NCBI GenBank assembly: GCA_018268935.1 | Contig: JAFDVS010000111.1 | Location: 8,783-45,710, forward strand | DNA: 36,928 nucleotides | Direction of reading: 5' to 3' | Source: Acidobacteriota bacterium | Lineage (GTDB): Bacteria; Acidobacteriota; Terriglobia; Bryobacterales; Bryobacteraceae | Shown: piece by piece, positions 15,329-23,490 of the stretch | How positions within the stretch are numbered: the stretch's first letter is position 1 | Layout of the letters: the number at the start of each line of letters is the position of its first letter | The notes under the pieces: generated by a model | The model's input: the letters and a program-made list of their open reading frames with translations, nothing else | The model's database searches: none | What the model was told of the DNA's origin: nothing | Program-made: the position numbers and the translations under genes

Positions 15329-17718
15329 ACGGGCTTTTCCGGCCAGGCGTGTTTGGGGTAGCGGCGCATCAGTTCCTTGCGCACCTGCGGATACCAGCGT
15401 TCCCAGAATCCGGCGAGATCGGATGTGGTCTGCACCGGCCGCTGACTGGGGGCAAGCAACAGCAGCACCAAGGGCACCGCGCCACGGGCTACGCGGGGCG
15501 TATCTTTCATACCGAAGAATTCCTGCATGCGCGCGCCAAGGCGAGGCGGCTGACCCGCGGCGTATTCGATTTTGGCGCTGCGCCCGCTGCGGAATTGAAA
15601 ACGTTCCGGGGCCACTTCTTCGAGCAGGCGGCGATTGCGGGTGTTGAGGAGGTACGAGGCGAGGCCGCCGTCGCGGGTCTCGGCTTCGAGTTCGGAGAAG
15701 CTCTTCTTGCCGGCGCAGAGCGCGGCGAGCGCATCGAGCATTTCCGGTTCATCCAGCGGCTCAATGGGGGAGTGCGCGGCGGCGAAGTTGATGCGATCTT
15801 GTGTGGCGCGCAGTTCATCGAGATCGGCGAAGCGCACAAGGCCGGCTTCACGAGCCTTGGTAGCGAGCATCTGCGCGGCGAGTTCTTCATCGACGCGGCC
15901 GCCGCGGCTTTCTTCGATGACGAGGCCATCGTAGAGCAAGGCGCTGGAGGCTTCGACGCGTTCGGCGGTGCGATTCCACTCGACGCCGCTGCGGTCTGTG
16001 ACACGGTCAGGAAACAGATCGAGCAACCATTCGGCATGAATGCCACTGGCGAGACGCACCAGCGGCTGGCCGCGTTCCTTGCGCTCTTCGATGTCGATGG
16101 CCACCATCAGTTCGGGATCGCGCACGGTGCTGGATGTGGAGAGTACAGCCGAGCCGCCTCCGGCGAGCAGCAACTCGTCGCGATTGCGGCGGCGCGCCAC
16201 GCGGTCAGGGAATGCAGTGAGCACGGCCAGCAGGAGATCGTTGTCGTGCTTCGCTTTGCTGGGACGAATCGCCATGGCACTGCGGATGGAGGAAACCAGC
16301 CGCTTGGTCATAGGCGGATAGCTGCCCTCCATCAGGGCGATGACGTCGGACTCGGTGGGATGACGTATTTCGGAGGGCAATCGCGCGCCGAGGCTGAGCA
16401 GAGCGGCGGCGAGTGCTCCATCGTCACCGATGCCACGCTCGATGGCTTCGACAACCAAACGGCCGAGCCGCGGCGTGAGCGGGCACTGCGTCATCGCTTT
16501 CCCGGTCTTGGTGAGGCGGCCTTCGGGGCTGAGCGCGCCGAGGCGGCGGAGCAACTCCTCGGCTGCATCGACGGCGAGTTGCGGGGGATCATCAAGCCAG
16601 GCGAGTTTGTCGAAGCGCGTCACGCCAAGCGCATGCAGCGAGAGCGCCATTTCGGTGAGATCGAGACGGGCGATTTCGGGAGTGTCGCGTGGCGGGCGGC
16701 GGAGGAAATCCTCTTCGGGGTAGAGCCGAACCACGATGCCAGGGCCAGTGCGGGCGGCGCGTCCCGCGCGTTGCGTGGCCGATGCCTGGCTGATCTTCTT
16801 CACGCTGAGCACGGGCAGGCCGCTCCAGGGCGAGTGCGAGGCAACGCGCGCCAGGCCCGAATCGACAACGGCGCGCACGCCTTCGATGGTCACCGAGCTT
16901 TCGGCGACGTTGGTGGAGAGAATTACTTTGCGCTGCGCGGCGGGCTGCACGGCGCGATCCTGCTCTTCGGGGGCGAGATCGCCGTGGAGCGGAGCAAGCA
17001 GCAGATCGTGACGGCGCGCGGCGGGCTCCAATGCGCGCAGGGATCGCTGGATTTCGGCGGCGCCGGGAAGAAAGACGAGGATGTCGCCGGGGATCTTTTG
17101 CGCCAGCAGCGACTCCACGGCAGCGCTGACTTGTTCTTCCAGAGGCGCGGCGGAATGCGGCTTGTACTGCATTGTCATGTCAAACAACCGGCCTTCGCTG
17201 CGCAGCACAGGACATGCGCCGAGATACTGCGCGATGGGTGAGGCATCGAGCGTGGCCGACATGACGACGAGCTTCAGATCTTTACGCGGGCCCAATTGCA
17301 GGCGGCGCAGCAGCGCCAGCGCAAGATCGGTGTCGAGGTGGCGCTCATGGAATTCATCAAGCACCACGATGTCAACGCCGTGCAGATGCGGATCGGAAAC
17401 GATGCGGCGGGTGAGCACGCCTTCGGTGAGGAAGCGCAGGCGCGTGCGCGGACCGGCCACCTGTTCGAAGCGAACCTGATAGCCGGTGGTTTCGCCCAAC
17501 GCTTCTCCGCGTTCAGAGGCAACGCGGCGGGCGGCCAGGCGGGCGGCCAGGCGGCGCGGCTCCAGCACCCACACTTCGCCTTTCACGATGTCGAGCAAGG
17601 CGGGAGGCACTCGCGTGGTTTTGCCGGCTCCGGGAGGCGCTTCCAGCACGAGGCAGGAATGGTCCCGCAACGTGGCGAGGATTTGGGGGAGAAGCGAATC
17701 AACCGGAAGCGAGGTCAA
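15325..17718 (-). CDS. hrpB: ATP-dependent helicase HrpB
   Basis: The 797-residue product has the DEAH/RHA helicase order: Walker A PPGAGKTT (about 28-35), the LEPRRLAARLAARRVA block, DEFHERH for motif II, SAT for motif III and QRAGRAART for motif VI, then HA2 and the HrpB-specific C-terminal region. Length and organisation match HrpB (around 800-850). The open frame extends to 17961, but homology begins at TSLPVDSLLPQILATLR, which places the start at the TTG at 17718, directly after a TATAAT element. The upstream extension overlaps the divergent amidohydrolase gene and is not believable. The cellular role of HrpB remains poorly defined; it is an RNA helicase homologue. Confidence 0.9.
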   Translation of the reverse strand: MTSLPVDSLLPQILATLRDHSCLVLEAPPGAGKTTRVPPALLDIVKGEVWVLEPRRLAARLAARRVASERGEALGETTGYQVRFEQVAGPRTRLRFLTEGVLTRRIVSDPHLHGVDIVVLDEFHERHLDTDLALALLRRLQLGPRKDLKLVVMSATLDASPIAQYLGACPVLRSEGRLFDMTMQYKPHSAAPLEEQVSAAVESLLAQKIPGDILVFLPGAAEIQRSLRALEPAARRHDLLLAPLHGDLAPEEQDRAVQPAAQRKVILSTNVAESSVTIEGVRAVVDSGLARVASHSPWSGLPVLSVKKISQASATQRAGRAARTGPGIVVRLYPEEDFLRRPPRDTPEIARLDLTEMALSLHALGVTRFDKLAWLDDPPQLAVDAAEELLRRLGALSPEGRLTKTGKAMTQCPLTPRLGRLVVEAIERGIGDDGALAAALLSLGARLPSEIRHPTESDVIALMEGSYPPMTKRLVSSIRSAMAIRPSKAKHDNDLLLAVLTAFPDRVARRRNRDELLLAGGGSAVLSTSSTVRDPELMVAIDIEERKERGQPLVRLASGIHAEWLLDLFPDRVTDRSGVEWNRTAERVEASSALLYDGLVIEESRGGRVDEELAAQMLATKAREAGLVRFADLDELRATQDRINFAAAHSPIEPLDEPEMLDALAALCAGKKSFSELEAETRDGGLASYLLNTRNRRLLEEVAPERFQFRSGRSAKIEYAAGQPPRLGARMQEFFGMKDTPRVARGAVPLVLLLLAPSQRPVQTTSDLAGFWERWYPQVRKELMRRYPKHAWPEKPV

Positions 17719-17723
17719 GCTAG

Positions 17724-17730
17724 TATTATA
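17724..17730. promoter_or_regulatory. Shared -10 region of a divergent promoter
   Basis: The palindromic-looking TATTATA gives TATAAT on the minus strand (17730-17725) and TATTAT on the plus strand (17724-17729). On the minus side the expected transcription start falls on or next to the TTG of hrpB, so the message may be leaderless. On the plus side the expected start lies about five bases before the amidohydrolase ATG. No convincing -35 elements are visible on either side. Confidence 0.4.
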
Positions 17731-17740
17731 AAAACCGCCT

Positions 17741-18625
17741 ATGCACCGACGCGAATTCTCCGCCGCGCTTCTTGCCGCTTCGCCGCTAGTGGCGTCGGCG
17801 GCGCCCAAGTACCGCATTGTCGATTCGCACGTCCACGTGTGGAAGAAAGATCCACATTTCCCGTGGGCCGCGGAGACGAAGAATCCGCCGGATAAAGACG
17901 CCAGTGCGGAGATGCTGCTGGAGTTGATGAAGAAGAACAACGTTGAGCGCACGGTGATCATCCAGGTGATTCACTATCGCTGGGACAATTCGTATCTGGC
18001 TTCGGTGCTGAAGCAGTATCCGAAGATGTTTCATGGCGTGGCGCGAGTGAATCCGGAAGATCCGGCGGCGCCGGATCATTTGTCGAAGCTGGTAAAGGAA
18101 CAGCGATTCCGCGGTGTGCGGCTGAGTCCTGCCGCATCGGCGGCGGGCGATTGGATCAAGGGTCCGTTGATGCCGCCGCTGTGGAAACGCTGCGAGGATC
18201 TGAAAGTGCCCATGACGTTGCTGATGCCGGTGACGCGGTGCGGAGACGCGGCGGCGCTGATTGAGAAGCATCCGGATCTGACCGTCGTGGTGGACCACAT
18301 GGCGGATTCGCCGATCGACAAGCCGCAGGAGTTGGAGAAGCTGATCGCTTTGAAACGGTATCCGAAGCTGTTCGTAAAGATCTCGCACACATGGTCATTG
18401 TCGAAGCAGGAATTTCCGTGGCGCGATACGCACGAGCAGGTGAAGCGGCTGTATGATGCCTTCGGACCACGGCGGCTGATGTGGGGCACCGATTGGCCGG
18501 TGAGCGAGCATCGGGCCAAGTATGAACAGACACTGGCAGTGGTGCGCGATGAAATGAAGTTCCTCAACGAGGAAGACAAGAGCTGGATGCTGTCGAAGAC
18601 GGTGGAACGGGTGTGGCCGTTCTGA
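17741..18625 (+). CDS. Tat-exported amidohydrolase-2 family protein (lactonase-like)
   Basis: The 294-residue product starts with a twin-arginine-like leader (HRREFSAALLAASPLVASA). The mature part is an amidohydrolase-2 TIM barrel: DSHVHVWKKD carries the HxH metal motif, the central VVDHMAD supplies a further His, and MWGTDWPVSEH carries the terminal catalytic Asp. The nearest families act on lactones (L-fuconolactone or 2-pyrone-4,6-dicarboxylate hydrolases), but the substrate here is not determined. It is followed after one base by a small hydrolase gene and then a DUF486 gene, probably as one transcript. Confidence 0.85.
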   Translation: MHRREFSAALLAASPLVASAAPKYRIVDSHVHVWKKDPHFPWAAETKNPPDKDASAEMLLELMKKNNVERTVIIQVIHYRWDNSYLASVLKQYPKMFHGVARVNPEDPAAPDHLSKLVKEQRFRGVRLSPAASAAGDWIKGPLMPPLWKRCEDLKVPMTLLMPVTRCGDAAALIEKHPDLTVVVDHMADSPIDKPQELEKLIALKRYPKLFVKISHTWSLSKQEFPWRDTHEQVKRLYDAFGPRRLMWGTDWPVSEHRAKYEQTLAVVRDEMKFLNEEDKSWMLSKTVERVWPF

Positions 18626-18626
18626 T

Positions 18627-19262
18627 ATGGCGAAGATCATTCCCCGTGGCGAGGCGTTTGAGACAGATGGTGTGAGCGGCTATCTGCACCGGCCGGATAG
18701 CGCGGTGGAGACGGCGATCGTGTTGGGGCATGGGGCAGGATCGAATGCCGATGCTCCTCAGATCATTCAGTCAGCGGCGGCGTTTTGCGACGCGGGCGTG
18801 CTGGCGTTGCGGATTCATCTGCCGTTCCGGCTGGCGAACAAGCCCCCGCACCCTTCCCGGGCGGGGTTGGATCGCGATGGGCTGAGGCGGGCCGTGGCGG
18901 CTGTGCGGGAGTTGGGGGCGAAGCGAGTGATTCTGGGTGGACATTCCTATGGCGGGCGGCAGGCGAGCATGCTGCTGGCGGAAGATCCTTCGGTGGCGGA
19001 AGCGTCATTGCTGCTGAGCTATCCTTTGCATCCGCCGGATAAGCCGCAGCAATTGCGGACGGACCACTTCCCTGCCCTGCGGACTCCGGCGTTGTTCGTG
19101 CACGGAACGAAGGATCCATTTGGCACGATCGGCGAATTGCGTGAAGCGCTGACTCTGCTCCCCGTAGCGGCGCGGCTGATCGAGGTACCGGGCGCGGGCC
19201 ACGATTTACGGAAGCTGCCGCTGGTGGAAATCGTGCCCGCCGCTCTCTCACTGTTACAGTGA
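18627..19262 (+). CDS. Alpha/beta hydrolase of the KANL3/Tex30 type
   Basis: The 211-residue cytosolic protein has VLGHGAGSNADAP near the N-terminus, the nucleophile elbow LGGHSYGGRQASML, the acid Asp in HGTKDPFGT and the base His in PGAGHDLRK, so the triad is complete. Length and motif spacing match the KANL3/Tex30 alpha/beta-hydrolase-like family, whose bacterial members have no established substrate. It begins one base after the amidohydrolase stop and ends four bases before the DUF486 gene. Confidence 0.85.
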   Translation: MAKIIPRGEAFETDGVSGYLHRPDSAVETAIVLGHGAGSNADAPQIIQSAAAFCDAGVLALRIHLPFRLANKPPHPSRAGLDRDGLRRAVAAVRELGAKRVILGGHSYGGRQASMLLAEDPSVAEASLLLSYPLHPPDKPQQLRTDHFPALRTPALFVHGTKDPFGTIGELREALTLLPVAARLIEVPGAGHDLRKLPLVEIVPAALSLLQ

Positions 19263-19266
19263 GACA

Positions 19267-19599
19267 ATGCCGACTATTCTTCTACTCCTGGGATCGAATC
19301 TATTCATGACCGTGGCGTGGTACGGCCACTTGAAGCATCGCAGCACGGACCTGTGGCGCGTGATCCTCATCAGCTGGCTGATTGCGTTTCCGGAATACTG
19401 CCTGCAAGTGCCCGGCAACCGGCTGGGGTATGGGAAGTTTTCCGCTTACCAATTAAAGATACTGCAGGAGGTGATCACGCTCTGCGTGTTCGTGGCGTTC
19501 GCCTATTTTTACCTGGGCGAATCGCTGCGGTGGAACTACGTGATGGCGTTTGTGTGCATACTTGGCGCGGTGGTCTTTGCGTTCTGGGGGAAGAACTGA
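19267..19599 (+). CDS. DMT-family DUF486 membrane protein
   Basis: The 110-residue protein has four predicted membrane helices (about 2-18, 30-45, 64-84 and 88-107). It carries the family patterns WYGHLK near the N-terminus, FPEYCLQVPGNR in the middle and YLGESLRWNY before the last helix. It matches the DUF486 group, small relatives of drug/metabolite transporters with no proven substrate. It is the last gene of a three-gene run; an AT-rich stretch of about 130 bases follows. Confidence 0.9.
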   Translation: MPTILLLLGSNLFMTVAWYGHLKHRSTDLWRVILISWLIAFPEYCLQVPGNRLGYGKFSAYQLKILQEVITLCVFVAFAYFYLGESLRWNYVMAFVCILGAVVFAFWGKN

Positions 19600-19752
19600 G
19601 GGGCGCGCGCCGCATACGGAAATCATACAAAAGATTTCTTATTCATTTTCCATATATCCAATTTCTGTTTCTATTTCCCATTGGACGATGTGCCGATGTG
19701 AATCGTGGGGTAGCTCGCATCTCCCATGCGTACTAGCCCACGACGAGAGGAA

Positions 19753-20646
19753 ATGAACCACAGAAACACATTCGCTCCAGGCGCAGGACACCGCCTGATG
19801 AGACTCATTTTTTTGGCCAGTCTGATGGCGTTGACCGTTCAGGCTGCGTCCTTCATGCATGTCAGTAACGGGGTATGGAGCAGCGGATTCTCCAATGGAG
19901 GAACGCTGATTGCAACCAACGTACCGGCAAGCATCGACCCACACTTCGCATTGCTTTACACGCCGCTTGGCTGTTCGGGCGCGTCGTGCACGCAGGATGG
20001 CGGGGCGCCGTTCGGCACCAACAGTTACGTAGTGCAGGATCCGGGCGGGCAATATCCCTTCACGGGCACATGGTTGAACAACGACGGCAGTTCCTCGTGG
20101 ATTGGGCCTCGCAGCAACCAGTCGAACCCGCTGGTGGGAGGCACGGCTCCGAACGTGGAGGTGTATGCCAGCTCGACGGATTTCTACGTATACCGGATGG
20201 TATTCGACTTCAGCAGCCTGGGATTGCTGTATAACACGGCGAATATCCAGCTTGCCTGGTTGAGTGACAACAACAGCAACAACGGTGGTGGTTTGTTGTC
20301 GCACATCCGGCTGTGCGGGATTGCCTCAGCATCCGATCCGGTGTGCAACGTATCGACGACGATTGGTTCTTCAGGGAACAACGGGCAGAATGCGCTGTCG
20401 CTGACGCCGGTCTCCATCGCGCACGGGGTAAACAATGCCAACTTTACGGCTGGGCTGAATGCGTTGGACTTCATTGTGTACAACCAGGTCATTCCTTTTG
20501 GAGGGAATCCATCGGGGCTCCGGGTGCAGATGTTGTCGGCGACAGCCGATCCTGATCCGACGCCGCCGATTCCGGAACCGGCTTCGCTGCTATTCATCAG
20601 TTCGGGGTTGATAGCGGTGGGTTTGTATCACCGCAAGCGCAGTTAG
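19753..20646 (+). CDS. PEP-CTERM sorting-domain protein
   Basis: The C-terminus has the PEP-CTERM layout: PIPEPASLL, a membrane helix (FISSGLIAVGLY) and a basic end (HRKRS). The N-terminus carries a signal peptide (RLIFLASLMALTVQA). The mature part (about 250 residues) is rich in Asn, Ser and Gly and has two cysteine pairs, which fits an exported beta-rich protein; no known fold is recognised. ATG at 19753 is chosen because GAGAGGAA lies just before it; ATG at 19798, with AGGA nine bases upstream, would give a tighter leader and is a serious alternative. No exosortase gene is in the window. The AT-rich 19610-19680 stretch upstream probably carries its promoter. Confidence 0.8.
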   Translation: MNHRNTFAPGAGHRLMRLIFLASLMALTVQAASFMHVSNGVWSSGFSNGGTLIATNVPASIDPHFALLYTPLGCSGASCTQDGGAPFGTNSYVVQDPGGQYPFTGTWLNNDGSSSWIGPRSNQSNPLVGGTAPNVEVYASSTDFYVYRMVFDFSSLGLLYNTANIQLAWLSDNNSNNGGGLLSHIRLCGIASASDPVCNVSTTIGSSGNNGQNALSLTPVSIAHGVNNANFTAGLNALDFIVYNQVIPFGGNPSGLRVQMLSATADPDPTPPIPEPASLLFISSGLIAVGLYHRKRS

Positions 20647-20680
20647 ACACGACGCCGTGATTGTTTGGTGTAGCGGTTGG

Positions 20681-20700
20681 GGGCGGGGCAGGCTCCGCCC
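20681..20700. terminator. Hairpin between convergent genes
   Basis: GGGCGGGG and CTCCGCCC form an eight-pair stem (one G-T pair) with a four-base CAGG loop. It lies immediately after the stop of the minus-strand deacylase gene and 34 bases after the PEP-CTERM gene. There is no T tract on either side, so termination by this hairpin alone is uncertain. Confidence 0.4.
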
Positions 20701-22185
20701 TCAAAGCGTTTGTTGACCGTTGCGGAAGACGAAGCGAATGCCTTCGGGTTGTTGGCGAGGGTCTTCGTAAGTGGCTTTGGCGCGGATGTGGGCAGCGTCG
20801 AAGACCGTGACATCGGCGTAACTGCCGGGCGACAGGCTTCCCCGCCCTTCCATGCGGAAGCGGGCGGCGGGTTTGCCGGTGATGCGGTAAACGGCTTCTT
20901 CGAGCGGCATCCACTTCTTTTCGCGCACCATTTCTCCCAGCAGGTGAGGGAACGTGCCGTAGAGGCGCGGATGCGGGCGGCCCTTCACGTAGAACCCATC
21001 GCTGATCACGGTGCAAAGCGGGTGTTGGATCAACTGGCGCAGGTTATCCTCGCTCTGGTTGAAGCTGAGCATATTCACTTCGCCATTCTCTTCTTCCAGG
21101 ATTTGGAACACACACTCGACGGGCTCCAGTTTCCTGGCCTCGGCGATTTGGGCGAAATTCTTGCCCACCCAATGCTGCCCGGCCTGCGAACCAACGGAGG
21201 CGACATAGACATCCTCCCAACGTTGGGCCATGCTTTCCACGGTTTCCCTGGCGATGCGCGGGCGATCCTCCTTGAGTCGGCGGAGCATGGTTTCGACGCC
21301 GCCATTGAGAGCCCACTGCGGGAGCAACTGTGTGAGCACGGTGCTGCCGGCCTGGTAGGGATAGATATCGAACTCGACATCCACGCCTGTCTGGCGCGCT
21401 TCGGCGATCTTATCCAGCGCGTAACGCTGCTTGTCCCAATTGGCGCGGCCCACGGCCTGCAGATGCGACAACTGCAGCTTCACACCGGTTTCACGGGCGA
21501 GATCGAGTTGCTCATCGATGGACTCCAGGAGTTGGAACGAATAGCTGCGCATGTGGGTGGCGTAGATTTTTTTGTGGCGGGCCACGACATGGAGCAGGCG
21601 GATGATCTCCTCGCGCGGGGCGCTGGAACCGGGCGCGTACATGAAGCCGGTGGAAAAGCCGCACGCGCCGGCCGTGAGCGCGTCGTCGAGATCGGCCGCC
21701 ATGGCGTCGACCTGCTTCGTTTCGAGCGGACCTTGCTTCGGGCCTGCATGCGCGGTACGGAGCGAACCGTGCCCAACGAGCGACCAGATGGACGCGAGCC
21801 GCGCGTTGCGCCGCACTTCATCGAGATACTCGGCGGCATTGGGCCAGCCCCACTTGGGCGGGCCGTAGAGGATGCCACGGCCATACTCGGAAACCGCGTT
21901 TTCCATCGGGCCGGCGGGGTAGGGGCTGAATCCGCAGTTGCCGACGACTTCGCTGGTCACGCCCTGATCGGCCTTGGCGCGATCATTCTCGAGCACCATG
22001 ACGTCGGAGTGGGAATGAATGTCAATGAAGCCAGGGGTGATGGTGAGCCCCGTGCAGTCGATGGTGCGCTCGGGGCGCGCATCCGGCGCAGGGGCGGCAA
22101 TGCGATCGCCATCGAGCCATACATCTCCGCCGCGGGCAGGCCCGCCCGTCCCGTCGATGATTGTTCCATTCTTGAGCAGAATCAC
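20701..22185 (-). CDS. N-acyl-D-amino-acid deacylase family amidohydrolase
   Basis: The 494-residue product has a small beta-sandwich at both ends and a TIM-barrel core. Metal-site motifs are FIDIHSHSD (His57, His59), VVGNCGFSP (Cys84, the usual metal-bridging cysteine of this family), ATHMRSY and LQLSHLQAVG for further His residues, and TVISDGFY for the catalytic Asp. Length and order match D-aminoacylase-type enzymes, which remove the acyl group from N-acyl-D-amino acids; related members act on other amides. There is no signal peptide. The start is a GTG at 22185 that overlaps the stop of the upstream aldolase gene (GTGA), so the two are translationally coupled. Confidence 0.88.
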   Translation of the reverse strand: MILLKNGTIIDGTGGPARGGDVWLDGDRIAAPAPDARPERTIDCTGLTITPGFIDIHSHSDVMVLENDRAKADQGVTSEVVGNCGFSPYPAGPMENAVSEYGRGILYGPPKWGWPNAAEYLDEVRRNARLASIWSLVGHGSLRTAHAGPKQGPLETKQVDAMAADLDDALTAGACGFSTGFMYAPGSSAPREEIIRLLHVVARHKKIYATHMRSYSFQLLESIDEQLDLARETGVKLQLSHLQAVGRANWDKQRYALDKIAEARQTGVDVEFDIYPYQAGSTVLTQLLPQWALNGGVETMLRRLKEDRPRIARETVESMAQRWEDVYVASVGSQAGQHWVGKNFAQIAEARKLEPVECVFQILEEENGEVNMLSFNQSEDNLRQLIQHPLCTVISDGFYVKGRPHPRLYGTFPHLLGEMVREKKWMPLEEAVYRITGKPAARFRMEGRGSLSPGSYADVTVFDAAHIRAKATYEDPRQQPEGIRFVFRNGQQTL

Positions 22186-23453
22186 TTGAGAAATACCCTT
22201 TCCAATTCTTCAATGACGGCGTCGGACATAGGCGCCAGTTCGCCCAGCGGGCGGGAGTTGATGAGTGCCTCGGCGGTGGACTCGAGCACTTCCAGTTTGT
22301 CAAAGGCGTCGAGCACATCGCGGCCCGTGACGAGCACGCCGTCGTTTTCGAGCAGCGCGACGGGTTGATCGGGCGTGAAAGCCGAGGCGAGTTCCTCCAA
22401 CCCGTGAAACTGCAAACCATAGCGTAAGCGGTGGACGCGGCGCAGCACGATGTAGCTTTCGGGGATGGTGCGCGAATCGAGATCGACACCGGTGACGCTG
22501 AATGCGGTGGCATTGACGGGATAGGCATTGATGATCGCGCCGATGTGCGGATGACGGGCGTAGATCTCTTCGTGCATCCCAGCGGCGCGGCTTGGCGCCT
22601 GGCCCGCTTGTGCAACGCCGCCACGGACCAGCACCAGGTCGGCAGCCTCGATCATGCCCCGATCGACGCGGTACGGCGTGATGAGAAACCCATCGCCGAG
22701 GCGTGCGGAAAAGCTGCCTTGTGTGCTGATGAACAGCCGCTGGCGATAGGCGCGCTGGATGAACTCACAAAGCTTGCGGCGGAGTTCCAGCTCATCGCTT
22801 GAGGGCTGGTGCGGCGTTTCGATGACGCTCGCGGCCTCGCGCTGTCCGGGGAGCGCAATGTCCTCTTCCGACAGATAGCGAATGGGGCCGAGGTGGCTCG
22901 CCTTGATGATTGTCTTCGCGGTGAATTCGAGCGTCTCAAAGCGGTGGAAGGCTTCGGGCAAGCTGTTGCCCACGGTCACCACGCCGTGGTTTTCGAGGAT
23001 CACACAGTTGAAGCCGTGGTGGAAGGTCTGGGCCACGTTGCGGCCGAGAGCGAGTGAACCGGGGAGTTGATAGGGCGCAAAGCCGGCCTCGCCGCACACC
23101 TGGCGAGCCTGATGAAAGAGATGCGTATCGGGCACCTTGCCCACCACGCTGAAGGCGACCAGCGCCACCGGATGCGCATGCACGATGCCACGCACATCGG
23201 GGCGCTGAGAGTAGATCTCGCGGTGGAACGGCAGCTCCGACGATGGCGGATGGAGCCCTTCCACTTCGCCGTTGGCGCGCACCAGCACGATATCCTCGCG
23301 GCGCAGGCTACCCTTGTCGATGCGAGCGGGCGTGATCCAGATATCGCCGTTTTCTTCGCGAATGGAGAGATTGCCGCCGGAAGTAGTGGTCATGCGGTTG
23401 CGATAGATGCGCTCAATGGTCGCCAGGATTTCGTCGCGTGGGTGTGTGTACAT
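22182..23453 (-). CDS. Tandem class II aldolase/adducin protein with a second domain lacking zinc ligands
   Basis: The 423-residue product has two class II aldolase domains (about 1-205 and 220-420). The first is intact, with the expected zinc and catalytic residues Glu73 (SSELPFH), His92 and His94 (HAHP) and His156 (ENHG). The second keeps the fold pattern (HEEIYARHPHIGAI, ALLENDG) but has Ala290 for the Glu, Asn309 and Tyr311 for the first two His and Asp371 for the third, so it cannot bind zinc in the usual way. The substrate is unknown; the family cleaves or epimerises sugar phosphates. The ATG at 23453 is chosen because the upstream extension would overlap the divergent propeller gene. 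Coupled to the deacylase gene. Confidence 0.85.
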   Translation of the reverse strand: MYTHPRDEILATIERIYRNRMTTTSGGNLSIREENGDIWITPARIDKGSLRREDIVLVRANGEVEGLHPPSSELPFHREIYSQRPDVRGIVHAHPVALVAFSVVGKVPDTHLFHQARQVCGEAGFAPYQLPGSLALGRNVAQTFHHGFNCVILENHGVVTVGNSLPEAFHRFETLEFTAKTIIKASHLGPIRYLSEEDIALPGQREAASVIETPHQPSSDELELRRKLCEFIQRAYRQRLFISTQGSFSARLGDGFLITPYRVDRGMIEAADLVLVRGGVAQAGQAPSRAAGMHEEIYARHPHIGAIINAYPVNATAFSVTGVDLDSRTIPESYIVLRRVHRLRYGLQFHGLEELASAFTPDQPVALLENDGVLVTGRDVLDAFDKLEVLESTAEALINSRPLGELAPMSDAVIEELERVFLK

Positions 23454-23490
23454 GGCCAGTAGCCAGTATAGAACCGTGATACAAGAAAAC

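Noticed and set aside
15349..17241. 630-codon open frame on the plus strand opposite hrpB
   Set aside because: It is the complement of a well-supported helicase gene in GC-rich DNA, where antisense frames stay open by codon bias; its translation shows no known motif.
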